A DNA stretch of 64,000 bases from assembly GCA_028753945.1 (NCBI GenBank), contig JAPNXP010000012.1, positions 3,596,001 through 3,660,000 of the forward strand, read 5' to 3'. The notes beneath the pieces were generated by a model that worked only from the letters and a program-made list of their open reading frames with translations, was not told the DNA's origin and did not search any database. The translations under genes were made by a program, and so were the position numbers. This document shows, one piece after another, positions 1 through 10,982 of this stretch. The number at the start of each line of letters is the position of its first letter. Position 1 is the stretch's first letter. The DNA is from Hexactinellida sp. DTS-2022 (Eukaryota > Porifera > Hexactinellida).

Positions 1-838
1 GAAAAATTGCAGCCTGTGCCGACGCATGTTCCTTTGGTGGCACTATATTTTGTTGGTTGTTTATTGATAGTGCCTCCAAAGGAACATGCTGTCGGCGCAG
101 GCTGCAATTTAGGATTTTTTTCGCCAAGTCATCAACGCCCAAGGTGCGAAGAAGCATTTGTTAATTGGTCCGAGTCACAAGGAAGGGTAGATAAATTTGA
201 AGTTTGTTTCTATCATAAACCATCTAGAGTTTATTGCCATTTATTCATTATGTATTGATAATAAATTATGTTATTAGTTAGTTATTTTAGCAATGTTATC
301 CACGGTGATTTGAGTTTAGTCAACAAATTCCTTATATTATTATATTATATTTAATCCATTGTATAGTAATACTAGAATTAAATAGAAGCCAGCTGGAATT
401 TATGAGTTGAATCAATTTAATTATCGCAAGTTGAAACAATAGTGAAAGATTTAACAAGTTAAATCAATATAATTATTACAAGTTGAAACAATGGAATTAG
501 ATTTCACAGTTTTATTGAAATTGAAGTGTTGAGTAAACAAAGGAATTTCAACCCCCATTTATGGCAGAAATTAAACCAATTTTAACAAATTTTCTTCTCT
601 CATCAGACGCAGAATTTATAATGAATCTAAATATGAAATAAAATTTTTGGGTTTATTAAGACATATTTTGAGTTATGGACCAGACAAATTTTGAAAGGTG
701 TTAAAGATGTGTCCAAAATTTGTTAATCAAAAATCGTAACCCCAGGTGCAAATTAGACGGTCCAATCGCGCCTACATGCCAAGTTTCGGACCATCAACAA
801 TTAAGCTCTGGCCAGGGCACCGTCTACGGAGAAAAAAT
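1..838 (+). repeat. Composite hairpin repeat unit, short body (type A), forward
   Basis: Begins with the hairpin module (about 2-118), whose two arms share the core CTGTGCCGAC/GTCGGCGCAG around a T-rich loop. An AT-rich body follows, holding the block GAAGTTTGTTTCTATC, repeated CAAGTTGAAACAAT motifs and a conserved end (about 745-835) running from CCCAGGTGCAAATTAGACGG to CCGTCTACGGAGAAAAA. The end block itself carries the inverted pair TAGACGGT/ACCGTCTA. The same arrangement recurs many times in the window. Short open frames across the hairpin arise from repeat composition and are not genes. Confidence 0.85.
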
Positions 839-1617
839 TAGAGGTGCACCGGATCCGGCCGGATTTCCCCATTTTTTGTGGATCCGGGATCCGGCCGGAT
901 CCGAGATGAGGTTACCGGATCCACCGGATCCGAATCTGTATGCGTGTCAAGTGTTTAATTGATTCTATTAATCAAAGTAGCCTCTAATTACTTACAAAAA
1001 ATATTCAATGCTCTACGCCAATTCAAATTTATTTTAATTTTATGAAGTAATAGGAGACATAAACTATTTAAATATCTTTGATTGACAGTTTGAGGAAAAT
1101 ATGGATAAGAAACTTCGAACTCACGTTTGATCAGGATTGCTTAAAAAATTTATTATTTTGAATATACAATTAGTTACAGTGGAATTCGCTTAGAAAACTA
1201 CTCAGCTTAAAATGTACTATGGGATAATCCGCACTATTCTCTAATATTGATTTTTTCCCCTATCAAATGCATTATACAATATTCGGTTAATACCTAATCG
1301 GATAAAAAGTTCCTCGGATAAGACCTACCGATTTTTATTCTCTAGTAAATATATCTATTATATTTCGGTTGGTACGTACTACGTACATAAAAACTGTTAG
1401 CTGGACTCAGTTAGTATTTTGATTTAGTGTACGTGACAACTATAATACATTAATTTTTATCGTTAGATATGTTAGAGTCTTGTATTCCCTACATCGTGTT
1501 CATATCATCTAACAAGTCCGTGGTAGACTGATGGAATATGCAAAGGCGGATCCGGATCCGGTAAAATCCGGATCCGGATCCGGCCGGAACCAAAATAGTG
1601 GATCCGGTGCATCTCTA
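839..1617. mobile_element. hAT-type non-autonomous element (MITE), 779 bp
   Basis: Terminal inverted repeats TAGAGGTGCACCGGATCC and, at the right end in reverse complement, TAGAGATGCACCGGATCC. A perfect 8-bp direct repeat GAAAAAAT flanks it at 831-838 and 1618-1625, the target-site size of hAT transposons. Subterminal regions are packed with GGATCCGG motifs, probable transposase-binding sites. There is no coding capacity; the centre is plain AT-rich DNA. It sits in the A-rich linker just after a repeat-unit end. Confidence 0.9.
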
Positions 1618-1625
1618 GAAAAAAT

Positions 1626-2400
1626 ATAGAATAATATTAAAGGCAGTAAGATTAGAACTGGGCCATTATACTATAGTATAGTCGGCACAGTAATAAAGGC
1701 AGTGATTTCAATACTGGGCCACTCTACTAAAGTATAGTCGGCACAGTAAAATAAAAATATAGGCAGTGATTTCAATACTGGGCCACTATACTATAGTATA
1801 GTCGGCACAGTAAAATCGTGACCCCAGGTGCACATCTGTAACCCATGAGAAACCTGTCCTGAAAATTTCAGTTCTTAGTAATTATAACTCTGTTCTGTGG
1901 AGAGGATACGGAAGGATAATAATTACTAACCAAAATACTAAGACCAATACTGGGCCACTATACTACAGTATAGTCGGCATAGTAGTAGTAATTACTGTGC
2001 CGACTATACTATAGTATAGTGGCCCAGTATTGAAATCACTGCCTTTATTATTACTGTGCCGACTATACTATAGTATAGTGGCCCAGTATTGGTCTTAGTG
2101 CTTTGGTTAGTTATTACTGTGCCGACTATACTATAGTATAGTGGCCCAGTATTGAAATGAGTGCCTTGGTATATTATTATTATTACTGTGCCGACTATAC
2201 TATAGTATAGTGGCCCAGTATTGGTCTTAGTGCTTTGGTATATTATTATTACTGTGCCAACTATACTATAGTATAGTGGCCCAGTTCTAATCTTAGTGCT
2301 TTGGTTACCGATTATTACTGTGCCGACTATACTATAGTATAGTGGCCCAGTATTGGAATCACTGCCTTTATTATTATTATTTTTATTATTTTTATTTCTC
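1626..2400. repeat. 55-bp palindromic monomers in two opposed arrays
   Basis: Three forward monomers (about 1640-1816) are followed by a unit-end fragment (1817-1920, the GGTGCACATCTGTAACCC variant), one degenerate forward monomer (about 1935-1985), and then at least six monomers in reverse orientation (about 1991-2370). Each monomer has the core CTATACTATAGTATAG inside a wider imperfect palindrome CTGGGCCACT...AGTCGGCACAG. Spacers are (AAT)n. The left half differs between monomers (AGTGATTCCAATACTG, AGTAAGATTAGAACTG, ACTAAGACCAATACTG), so several monomer subtypes were spread before the array formed. The head-to-head orientation makes the block a large inverted repeat. Confidence 0.85.
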
Positions 2401-3346
2401 CGTAGCAGGTGCCCTGGCCACACCTGTATACATTATGGGCTGAAATTTGGCATGTACAGTCGAAATCGGGTTTTTTTGCCCCCCAAAATGCACGACAAAA
2501 GGAGGCAAAAAACCCAATAAGCAAAAAAACCCTATGGAAAACACATTAAGATATCACATTTTTGCACGACAAAAGGAGGCAAAAAAACCCAATAAGCAAA
2601 AAAACCCGTGGCAAAAAAACCCGATTTCGACTGTAGTTGCGAAGTGACCGTCTAATTTGCACCTGGGGTTACGATTTTTGATTAACAAATTTTGGACACA
2701 TCTTTAACACCTTTCAAATTTTGTCTGGTCTATGACTCAAAAAATGTTTTACTAAACCCCCAATTTTTCTTTCACCATTGGACTCATCATAAAATTCTGC
2801 GTCTGATGGGAGGTGAAATTTTTTAATAATGGGTTTAATTTCTGCCATGAATGGGGGTTGAAATTTCTTTGTTTACTCAACACTTCAATTTCAGTAAAAC
2901 TGTGAAATTTAATTAATTCCATTGTTTCAACTTGTAATATTTATATTGATTTAACTTGTTAAAACTTACTCTATTGTTTCAACTTGGGATAAATATATTG
3001 ATTTAATTTATACATTCCAGCTGGCTTCTATTTAATTATAGTATTATTATACAATGGATTAAATAAAATAATATAATATAAGGAATTTGTTGACTTAACT
3101 CACTCACCGTGGATAACATTGCTAAAATATATAACTAATAATATAATTTATTATCAATACATAATGAATGAATGGCATTTAACTCAACATGGTATATGAT
3201 AGAAACAAACTTCAAATTAATCTACCGTTCCTTGTGACTCGGACCAATTAACAAATGGTTCTTGACACCTTGAGGTGATGATGACTTGGCGGAAAAAATC
3301 CAAAATTTCAGCCTGTGCAGACATCATGTTCCTTTGGAGGCACTAT
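2401..3346 (-). repeat. Composite repeat unit, reverse orientation
   Basis: Reverse complement of the type A body at 120-838. It starts with CTCCGTAGCAGGTGCCCTGG and ends in the first arm of a hairpin (3297-3346). The second arm of the same hairpin lies 5.6 kb away at 8959-9032 because a gypsy element landed in the loop. A 177-bp MITE interrupts the unit at 2457-2633. Confidence 0.85.
2457..2633. mobile_element. TA-inserting MITE with CAGTCGAAATCGGG ends
   Basis: Terminal inverted repeats CAGTCGAAATCGGGTTTTTT and its complement, flanked by TA on both sides. Other copies of the host repeat read straight through as GGCATGTAGGT, giving an empty site. Internally a segment of about 45 bp containing GCACGACAAAAGGAGGC occurs twice in direct orientation (about 2490 and 2564). 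TA target choice and CAG termini fit the Tc1/mariner/pogo superfamily. No coding capacity. Confidence 0.85.
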
Positions 3347-3519
3347 TGTGACGAAGATTTAGTTGTTAGTCAACCTTAGCTAAATTAGTTAATGTAGAAT
3401 ATGTATTAGTACTCGCTTTAGTCAAGTTTAGTGTATATACTTTTGAACTACAATTATATTTCTTATGGATTACAGTTTACCGTCCCAACTATCGTGATCG
3501 TAAAGGTTAATTCCCGACA
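3347..3519 (+). repeat. 5' LTR of the gypsy element
   Basis: 173 bp, TG...CA ended, starting TGTGACGAAGATTTAG and ending TTAATTCCCGACA. Compared with the 3' copy I count one substitution and two small length differences. Confidence 0.92.
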
Positions 3520-6500
3520 CAAATATAATTGTTCAAATGGCTGAAGGAATTTCCGCTCCTACTCTAAAACCCGGCGAACGTATCCAGGATTGGAAACCCC
3601 TATTCGAAGCTGCCACAGCTAGACTGCGTGCTACCGAAGGTGGAGTCCTAAAGGCGTTGCAGATGTTGGCGAACTTTGTCAACCGGACTTACGCGGTACG
3701 CAAGCTGGTGATTGAGGTAATAGAAGAGAATCGAGAAGCAGATGATTTGGGAGCGGCGTTTGAAACGTTAATGAAACAAATCGACCCCCCAAGGATCCCC
3801 TTAGAGCCCTACGCGAACTCCGCAAGACTGATTGGCAAGCAGGAGAGAGCATAGACGATTTCTTTTATAGGATGAAGGACTTGGTCCAGGAAGCCAAAGC
3901 ACCAAATACGTTAGCATACAACATTTTCTTTTCGCAGCTCCCGATTAGTGTACAGCCCCCTTTGCGCGAATGGCTAGATGCACAAGGGGAGTTGGTACTA
4001 AAGAAGCACGCGAGTTGTTGATCAAGGTAAAATCGGCTTTGGTGCAAAAGGAGATTCCGATGGATTTTGGTTACAGGGAATTGGGTCGGATCGCTCTATT
4101 GGAACAGGAAAAGGGATCAGTTGATCCGATCAAACCGGAATCGAAATACCAGAATGAAGTCACGAATGACCAGGACACGGTATATGTAACGTCTAAGGAA
4201 GAGTACAGGGGTGCGACGAGCTATCGTGGTTATGGAAGGGGTAGAGGCAGAGCAGGAAGGTCATATTCAGGGAATCAACTTCGAAACACAAAGAATTCTC
4301 GCTGCTATATATGCAACTCTGATAGACACTTCATGGCGCGATGCCCTGAGCAACACTGCCCAAAGTGTGGCGAGAAGGGTCACCCAGTATGGGACTGTCA
4401 CCACACAGGAACTGGAAGGAAAGTGCTTAGCGCTACTACAAGACATGCTGTAGTAAGAGATGCAGCAGTGATGATACCCGTCAAATGGGACAACAAAGCG
4501 ATAGATGTATTAATTGACACAGGGGCAGATCCTTAAGTGGTAGACAGAAATACGGTCGAAAGGATGGGGATATCTTACACGGCGAAAGAAGATCGAGTCT
4601 ATGGGCTGGGTAGGGCCTCGCTAGCGGTATGCGGTACGGCTCGTGTATCGATAGATGTGGGAGATGGTCAACCGGTGGATCACTTAGTAGAGGTTTTGGA
4701 TACAAACGCAAGGACAGCGATTTTAGGCCGACGATTCTTATCGTTATTCCGACAAACGGTTTTCGATTGGGAAAGGATGCAAGTTAAGCTAGGGACTCAT
4801 TGGATAAGCTCCTTAGCCATGGTACAGGGTGGCCAGGCCGTCACGAGAGCCGAGGTCGTACAAATGGAGGTGAAAGAGGTCAAGGGTGCAAGGGTTACGA
4901 AATATAACGTAAATCCCAGTCTCTCCCCGCGGGAAATTACGGTGATACACCGAGTATTGGAAAGATGGGGCGAGGTTTTCGCGGATAATCCAAAGAAGCC
5001 TAGAGAGGTCAAGACCACAGAACATGTAATCACGCTATTGGACGAGCGCCCGGTCCGACATCGTCCCCTCCGAGTATCTCCTGAAATTGAAGCAGAGGTA
5101 ACGAGACAAATAAACGAGATGCTCCAAAACAATATCATACGTCCCTCGACCTCTCCATGGGCAAGCCGAGTCATATTAGTTAAAAAAAAGGACGGATCGC
5201 ACCGTTTCGCTGTGGATTATCGTGACTTAAATGATGTTACGAAAAACGATGCTTACCCCATGCCAGACGCACGGGATATTTTTGACCGAATAGGGGGGAG
5301 CACGATTTTCTCTAAATTGGATGGAGCTTCTGCTTACTGGAGTGTACCAGTGAAGGAAGAATATATGGAGCTCACTTCGTTTGTATCAACAATTCGAGTT
5401 TAACCGTATGCCATTTGGTCTTTCGAACTCACAAGCGACCTACCAAAGGGCTGTGGATCAGGCTCTCCGAGGATGCCCGAATGTGCAGGCGTTCGTGGAT
5501 GACACATGTATTCATTCACCTGATTTCGAAGCGCATCTGAGCCACCTGGAGGGCGTACTGGAGAGGTTCTATGAGGCTGGAATTCAACTAAGAGTGGAGA
5601 AGTGTTCTTTCGGGTATGAGGAAGTGGAATTCCTAGGACATTTGGTATCTAAGGATGGAAAGCGCCCCTACTTATCACTTTATGGAGGATCGCACAGTTT
5701 CCACGGCCTATCTCGAAAAAAGAGGTGCGCCAGTTCATTGGACTGATAAACTGGTATTGGGAGTATATCCCAGTGTTTCCATTACCGCGGAACCACATAA
5801 TGAACTCACGAAAAGCGGGGTTCCGTGGATGTGGACTAAAGAGTGTGAGATGAGTTATCAAAAGTTGAAGGATCAACTGGTTAATGAGCCTCGGCAGTTG
5901 GCCTTCCCGAATTGGGATAGGCCATTCTTTGTGGAAACAGACGCGTCTAAAACTGCTGTCGGAGCTGTATTGTCCCAAGATGATGGGGATGGAAACCGAA
6001 AACTTCTTGAGTTCTGTTCGAGTAGTTTGAACGATGCGCAAAGGAAATACTCCGCAGGAGAGCTGGAAGCATACGCGGTAATTGCTGCTCTAAGGAAATG
6101 GAAGGTCTACTTACAGGTAGCAAAGGAAGGTTGTAATAATTACAGATCATCATCCGTTGCAGTGGCTAAGACGGCAAAAGGATCCTCGCAATAAATATGC
6201 CAGGTGGATCCTGGAGTTTGAGCCAATAAACTATGAAATACAGTTTCGCAGGGGAAAGTCCAATGGCTGCGCCGATTATTTAAGTCGAACACCTGTGAGT
6301 GTGGACAGGTTCATGAATGATGAGGAGAGTTTCGAGCGAAACGTGACATACTAGATCAAGAAGTGGGTGCACTTCGTTACGAACTCCGGGATGGACAGCT
6401 CAGAGACCAGAGCATTGTGAACGCCTGTCAACAACTTAGGGAGCACGGGAATATATCGGTTGGACCATATAAGAAGCAAGAAGGCATGAGGATAGACGTA

Positions 6501-7818
6501 GAGGGAAAGCTGTTTCTCAAAGAGCTTTGGTAATACCCAACCGTTTAAGGTTAAAGATGACCGAAATAGCACATCGGATATCACACCCAGGGATAGAAAA
6601 GACGTATGCCTACCTCCGAGATTGATTCTACTGGGTGGGAATGCGAAAAGACGTAGAACAAATGCTGTAGGGCATGCGTCATATATCTAGAGAACAAGAG
6701 AGCTACTAAGAAGAGGGAACCTCTGAAGCCCATCGAATTAGATGTAGCAGAGCCAAGAAGAATGATAGCCACCGACATTGCAGTCTCCGTGGTCAGCCGA
6801 CGGATACCGATATATTCTTATTATTGTGGACTTGTTTTCGAAATTTGTAGAGGTAGTCGCTATGCAAGACCAGACTGCTGAATCTGTACGGAACGCCATA
6901 GAAACAGGATGGGTGTATAGATATGGGGTACTAGATGTATTACTGTCGGACCAGGGGCGAAATGTCGATGGGGAAGTGATACGTCAGATGTGCACTTATT
7001 TCGGGATTGAGAAGAGGCATTCTTCACCTTATCACCCCCAAGGGGATGGCCAAGTAGAGCGTACAGTAGAGATCGTTAAACAGGCTCTACGATGTTTGCT
7101 GTCAGCGAAAACTGGACAAGACTGTTTGGCCGAATATCCTGCAGGAAGTGGCCTTCAATGTGAATTCACTGAAGAGTAGCAGCACCAACTTTACACCCCA
7201 AGAACTGATGTTTGGAGCGAAAATTAGGTCGGCGCTGGACCAGACGATAGGAACTAGCAAGTACCCGACCACCGAAAAGAAAGAAGAATGGCACGAAGCG
7301 GAAGAACACATGATCCGCAGCAAGGCGCATAGTAAAGAGTACTACGATAGAAGAACAGTTGGCGCACCTACGTTAGTGTGTACTGGGCAAACGATAATGT
7401 ATAAGAACTTTACTCGGAGCGATGGTCTAGAGAAGATGTACACTGGACCGTACTCGGTGGTCGATGTAAAGTTTCCAAACGTTAAAATCAAAAAGGGAAA
7501 TATCCGATTTTCATGGATCCACCTCAATGATTGCAAAGTTATGCCCATGTCTGCCACGGATCAGTCGTTGGAGTTGGAACACGAGCATGAAGGGTCAGAG
7601 GCAGGACAAGACAGCTCGGGAGAAGTGGGGTTCGGTACGGATGAACAGTCTCAAGACCGAGATACTGTGGTAGTCGAGAAACTACCTGGAGAACAAGTCG
7701 GGATGGAATGCTCGGAGCAGCACATATTGAGGCGTTCATCCAGGATTCGGAAGGAACCGGATAGGTTCGGCAACACCATACACTAGCATCAACACCTCAT
7801 ATTTGGGGAGGGAGATGA

Positions 7819-8958
7819 TGTGACGAAGATTAGTTGTTAGTCAACCTTAGCTAAATTAGTTAATGTAGAATATGTATTAGTACTCGCTTTAGTGTATATG
7901 TTGCAGTGTATTAGAAACTTCTGTGTGTTCACGAATACACAATGTTATTGTGTGTGTATGAGTTTTTATTGATTATGGGCGCACAAAAAAAATTATATTC
8001 ATAGTTTATGCATTGCATATTGCATAAGCTTGGACTAAGAGCGGGGATTGGTAGGGCCCTTGTGACTCGGACTTAGGTTTGGTTGGCCAAATATAACGAT
8101 ACAAGGGAAAACCTTTTCAAAGGTTTTTCCCTGTACCCAATGGGATTTCTGCACTAGTCAATATCACAGTTCCAAACTGGATTTGTAGTAAGAGAAGGGG
8201 GTTTTAAATTATGTAAATCTAAAAGCAAAATGGCTTGACAAATTGGAAATATAAAATGTTAACTTAGAAATCATCTAAGAACCCCTTTTTAAATCAAGAA
8301 TAAATAATTTGAACGTACATAGCCTTAGATTAGGAACTGAAAATTATTCAAATTTATACATATACGTATAACGGGATGGAAATTAAATAAGCACTAAACC
8401 TATATACATACATAAGCGTTTAGTCCGGGATGGTTGGCAGTGTCATGAGCCAATGGCCCTAACAATAGTTATCTTCCGTTATTTCAAATAAAAGTGGGCC
8501 AACCAAACCTAAGTCCGAGTCACAAGGGCCCTACCAATCCCCGCTCCTAGTCCAAGCTATGCAATATGCAATGCATAAACTATGAATTTAATTATTTTTG
8601 AGCGCCCATAATCAATAAAAACTCATACACACACAATAACATTGTGTATTCGCGAACACACAAAGTTTGAAACTGTGTGTTCGTGAACACACAGCAAATA
8701 TTGTGTGTTCGCGAATACACATGTGTGTTCGTGAACACACAGAAGTTTCTAATACACTGCAACAATGGTATCAAAGGGGTTTTTTTGTGCACCCATAATC
8801 AAGAAAAACTCCAATACACACAATAATATTGTGTATTCGTGAACACACAGAAGTTTCTAATACACTGCAACATATATACTTTTGAACTACAATTATATTT
8901 CTTACGGATTACAGTTTACCGTCCCAACTATCGTGATCGTAAAGGTTAATTCCCGACA
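7819..8958 (+). repeat. 3' LTR of the gypsy element, split by a foldback insertion
   Basis: LTR sequence occupies 7819-7898 and 8873-8958; the intervening 974 bp is a separate foldback element. Alignment with the uninterrupted 5' LTR shows the joined sequence AGTGTATATACTTTTG, which gives the insertion point directly. The insertion therefore post-dates an already young retroelement. Confidence 0.9.
7899..8872. mobile_element. Foldback element with ~250-bp inverted arms
   Basis: Ends TGTTGCAGTGTATTAG and CTAATACACTGCAACA, with TATA on both flanks (4-bp or TA-type duplication; the site is TA-rich, so the exact size is ambiguous). Long complementary arms include GGGCCCTTGTGACTCGG (left, about 8055) and its complement near 8515. 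Subterminal DNA has many short GTGTTCGTGAACACAC palindromes. The right end is duplicated: a complete-looking terminus ends at 8763 and a second copy of the terminal ~105 bp runs to 8872. No coding capacity. Confidence 0.8.
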
Positions 8959-9097
8959 CTATCAATAAACAACCAACAAAAATATAGTGCCACCAAAGGA
9001 ACATGCGTCGGCACAGGCTGCAATTTTGGATTTTACTGTGCCGACTATACTATAGTATAGTGGCCCAGTTCTAATCTTACTGCCTTTAATATATATA
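8959..9097 (-). repeat. Second hairpin arm plus one 55-bp monomer
   Basis: Continuation of the hairpin interrupted at 3346 (arm 8959-9032), then one reverse 55-bp monomer (about 9034-9090) and a short TA run in which the Tigger element inserted. Confidence 0.85.
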
Positions 9098-9236
9098 CAG
9101 GTAAACCTCCCAAAGCGGCACCCATCGGGAGAATGATTTTGTGCCGCTTCTCGGAGGTTGCCGCTACTCGGAGGTTGCTCGTATACACCCTAAATATATT
9201 ATTCAAAAGCTTAAATAGCATATATTGATACTAATA

Positions 9237-9335
9237 CAGTAGTAATCGGTTATAAGAACATCGGTTATATGAATCTAAATTGGTTATAAAGACGTTTTTC
9301 TCTACTTCCGATGCTCTTATAACCGATTACTACTG
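9237..9335. mobile_element. 99-bp palindromic MITE inside the Tigger 3' region
   Basis: CAGTAGTAATCGGTTATAAG at the left and its near complement (CTTATAACCGATTACTACTG) at the right, forming a long hairpin. TA precedes the left end, while the right flank is GGGGCC, so the duplication is lost or the boundary is mutated. Either a young nested MITE or an internal hairpin of the Tigger element; TE-type CAG ends favour the former. Confidence 0.6.
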
Positions 9336-9379
9336 GGGGCCTAATTAATACTAAAAAAAATCACTAAGGGCTGATTGGC

Positions 9380-10969
9380 TCAATCCCTTGAGCTGTAGTC
9401 CACGCATGATTCTATTGTGGCAGCAATCCCCGATGCCTCTGCTCCATGGCCACGCACTTCCAAGAACTTTTGAACATTTTCCAGGGCCACTATCACCTCT
9501 TTATAAGTATTCAACACTAGTGGAGCATCCTCTACAATTTCTACATCTTCAATGTGGTCACTTTCCGTATCTGTGATCTCACCTTCTTGGGCAGGTTGAC
9601 CGATATCTTTCAAAAAATTGTCTTCCCAATTACAATCTAGATTTGTACACACTGATAGATCCCCATCGCAATGTATATATTCATTTACGTTACAACCTTC
9701 ATGAACGGTCTTGTCAATAAGAGTCTGTAGTCCTATTAGATATTGATCTGATTCTAAAAATGGGTCATCGCTGTCATCATTTTCGTAGAGTCCACGATTA
9801 ATAACATCCATGGAACCACTCAGAATACCAGCATTTCTGAAACATTTAGAAATAGTTTCAGGATTAACCATGTCCCAAGCATTGGCTACCCATTGGATTG
9901 CCTTAAGTATATTCACTGATTTAGAAACATCAGATGCTGTGTCGCATTCATCAATCTTAGCAAGAACATATCTCAGAAAAAAGCGGCGATAGTGAACTTT
10001 GAAATTTTGTATGACCCCAAGATCTAGAGGCTGAAGCTTGGATGTAGTATTAGCAGGTAGAAAGCAAATGCTAATATTCGTGAATTTTCCTAGTAGATTA
10101 TCTGGATGGCATCCTGCATTATCCATGAATAGTAAGACTGAGCGAGATTCGCGAATCAATCTGGAATTTATTCGCGTGAGAATAGTTTTTAGGATATCAG
10201 CAGTCATCCAAGCTTTCTTCTGATCAAAATATATAACAGGCAACATACTTTTATCCATTTTCCCGAAGCATCTTGGATTTTTTGATTTCCAAATGACTAC
10301 AGGTGTTTCTTTTTCACCAGTAGCTGTGACTATAAGAGTCACTGTCAGTCTATGCTTGCTTTTTTTCCCTCCTGCACATCGTTTTCCTTTCTCTATGAAT
10401 CCACGATCAGGCAAAGCCTGCCAAAATAAACCAGTTTCATCTAGATTCCAGATATTTCGTTTTCTATAGCCATGCACAATCTCTGGAACCTCTCCTTCCA
10501 AGAGTCAATCGTCGTTCCAGCTACATCACCAGATTCTCCACAGACTTTTAATTATTTCATGTTATATCGTTTTTTCCATTTCTCCAACCAGCCATTGCTC
10601 GCTTTAAAATGATGCTCCCCGAGGCGTGTAGCGATCTGCATTCCCATTTCAATCAGTTGTGGGCCCCCTGGGTAAATCTTTTTCGAGCATGCAAGTGTAC
10701 CATTCATATAACAACCTATTAATTTCAGTATATTTTGATATGCGCTCAATCTTACCAGTGAACACTCGGCTTCCTGAAACATTTTTGAGATACAAAGACA
10801 TGATAGAATCCTTACTCCTCAGTATTTTAGATATTTGTGTTTTTCCACATCCGAAAATCTTCCCTAAGGCTGCTATTTTAATTCCAGGATTGTTATCATG
10901 TGTCTTGATTACATCTACTCTCATTTGTAACGTTAAATATTTCTTCTTTTGGAGTGAGGTTGATGCCAT
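9380..10969 (-). pseudogene. Tigger/pogo transposase (CENP-B-like HTH and DDE), inactivated
   Basis: Read on the minus strand from MASTSLQKKK at 10969. The N-terminal 106 aa contain a psq/CENP-B helix-turn-helix (IAALGKIFGCGKTQISKIL). A second HTH region follows (GWLEKWKKRYN, near 10560). The DDE catalytic core has LDETGLFW, LLFMDNAGCH and QPLDLGVIQNFK, i.e. the Asp triad of pogo elements, and ends in an acidic tail. Three lesions are visible: a frame change near 10660, an in-frame stop just after the second HTH (near 10550) and a frame change near 10500. The long 3' frame (9380-10501) stays open. It would cut and paste DNA at TA in trans if intact; this copy is probably dead. Confidence 0.9.
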
Positions 10970-10982
10970 TCAAGAGTAAAAA

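Larger units (their letters stand above)
3347..8958 (+). mobile_element. Ty3/gypsy LTR retrotransposon, broken
   Basis: Fossil LTR element with short 173-bp LTRs (TGTGACG...CCCGACA) and a 4-bp target duplication CTAT at 3343-3346 and 8959-8962. Parts in order: gag region about 3537-4450 with two CCHC-type knuckles at its end; protease region near 4490-4540 with DTGA; reverse transcriptase about 5080-5740; RNase H about 5830-6350; integrase about 6560-7180 with the PHPQG-type glutamate region; a GPY/F-like tail about 7430-7550. A purine-rich tract (TTTGGGGAGGGAGATGA) abuts the 3' LTR. The coding region carries roughly seven interruptions, so it looks non-autonomous, yet the two LTRs are about 99 percent identical, implying recent insertion. 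No standard tRNA primer site was recognised after the 5' LTR. Confidence 0.93.

Noticed and set aside
2004-2423. 139-aa frame of repeated YYSIVGTV motifs
   Set aside because: It is the 55-bp monomer array read through because most spacers keep phase. Other arrays break the frame.
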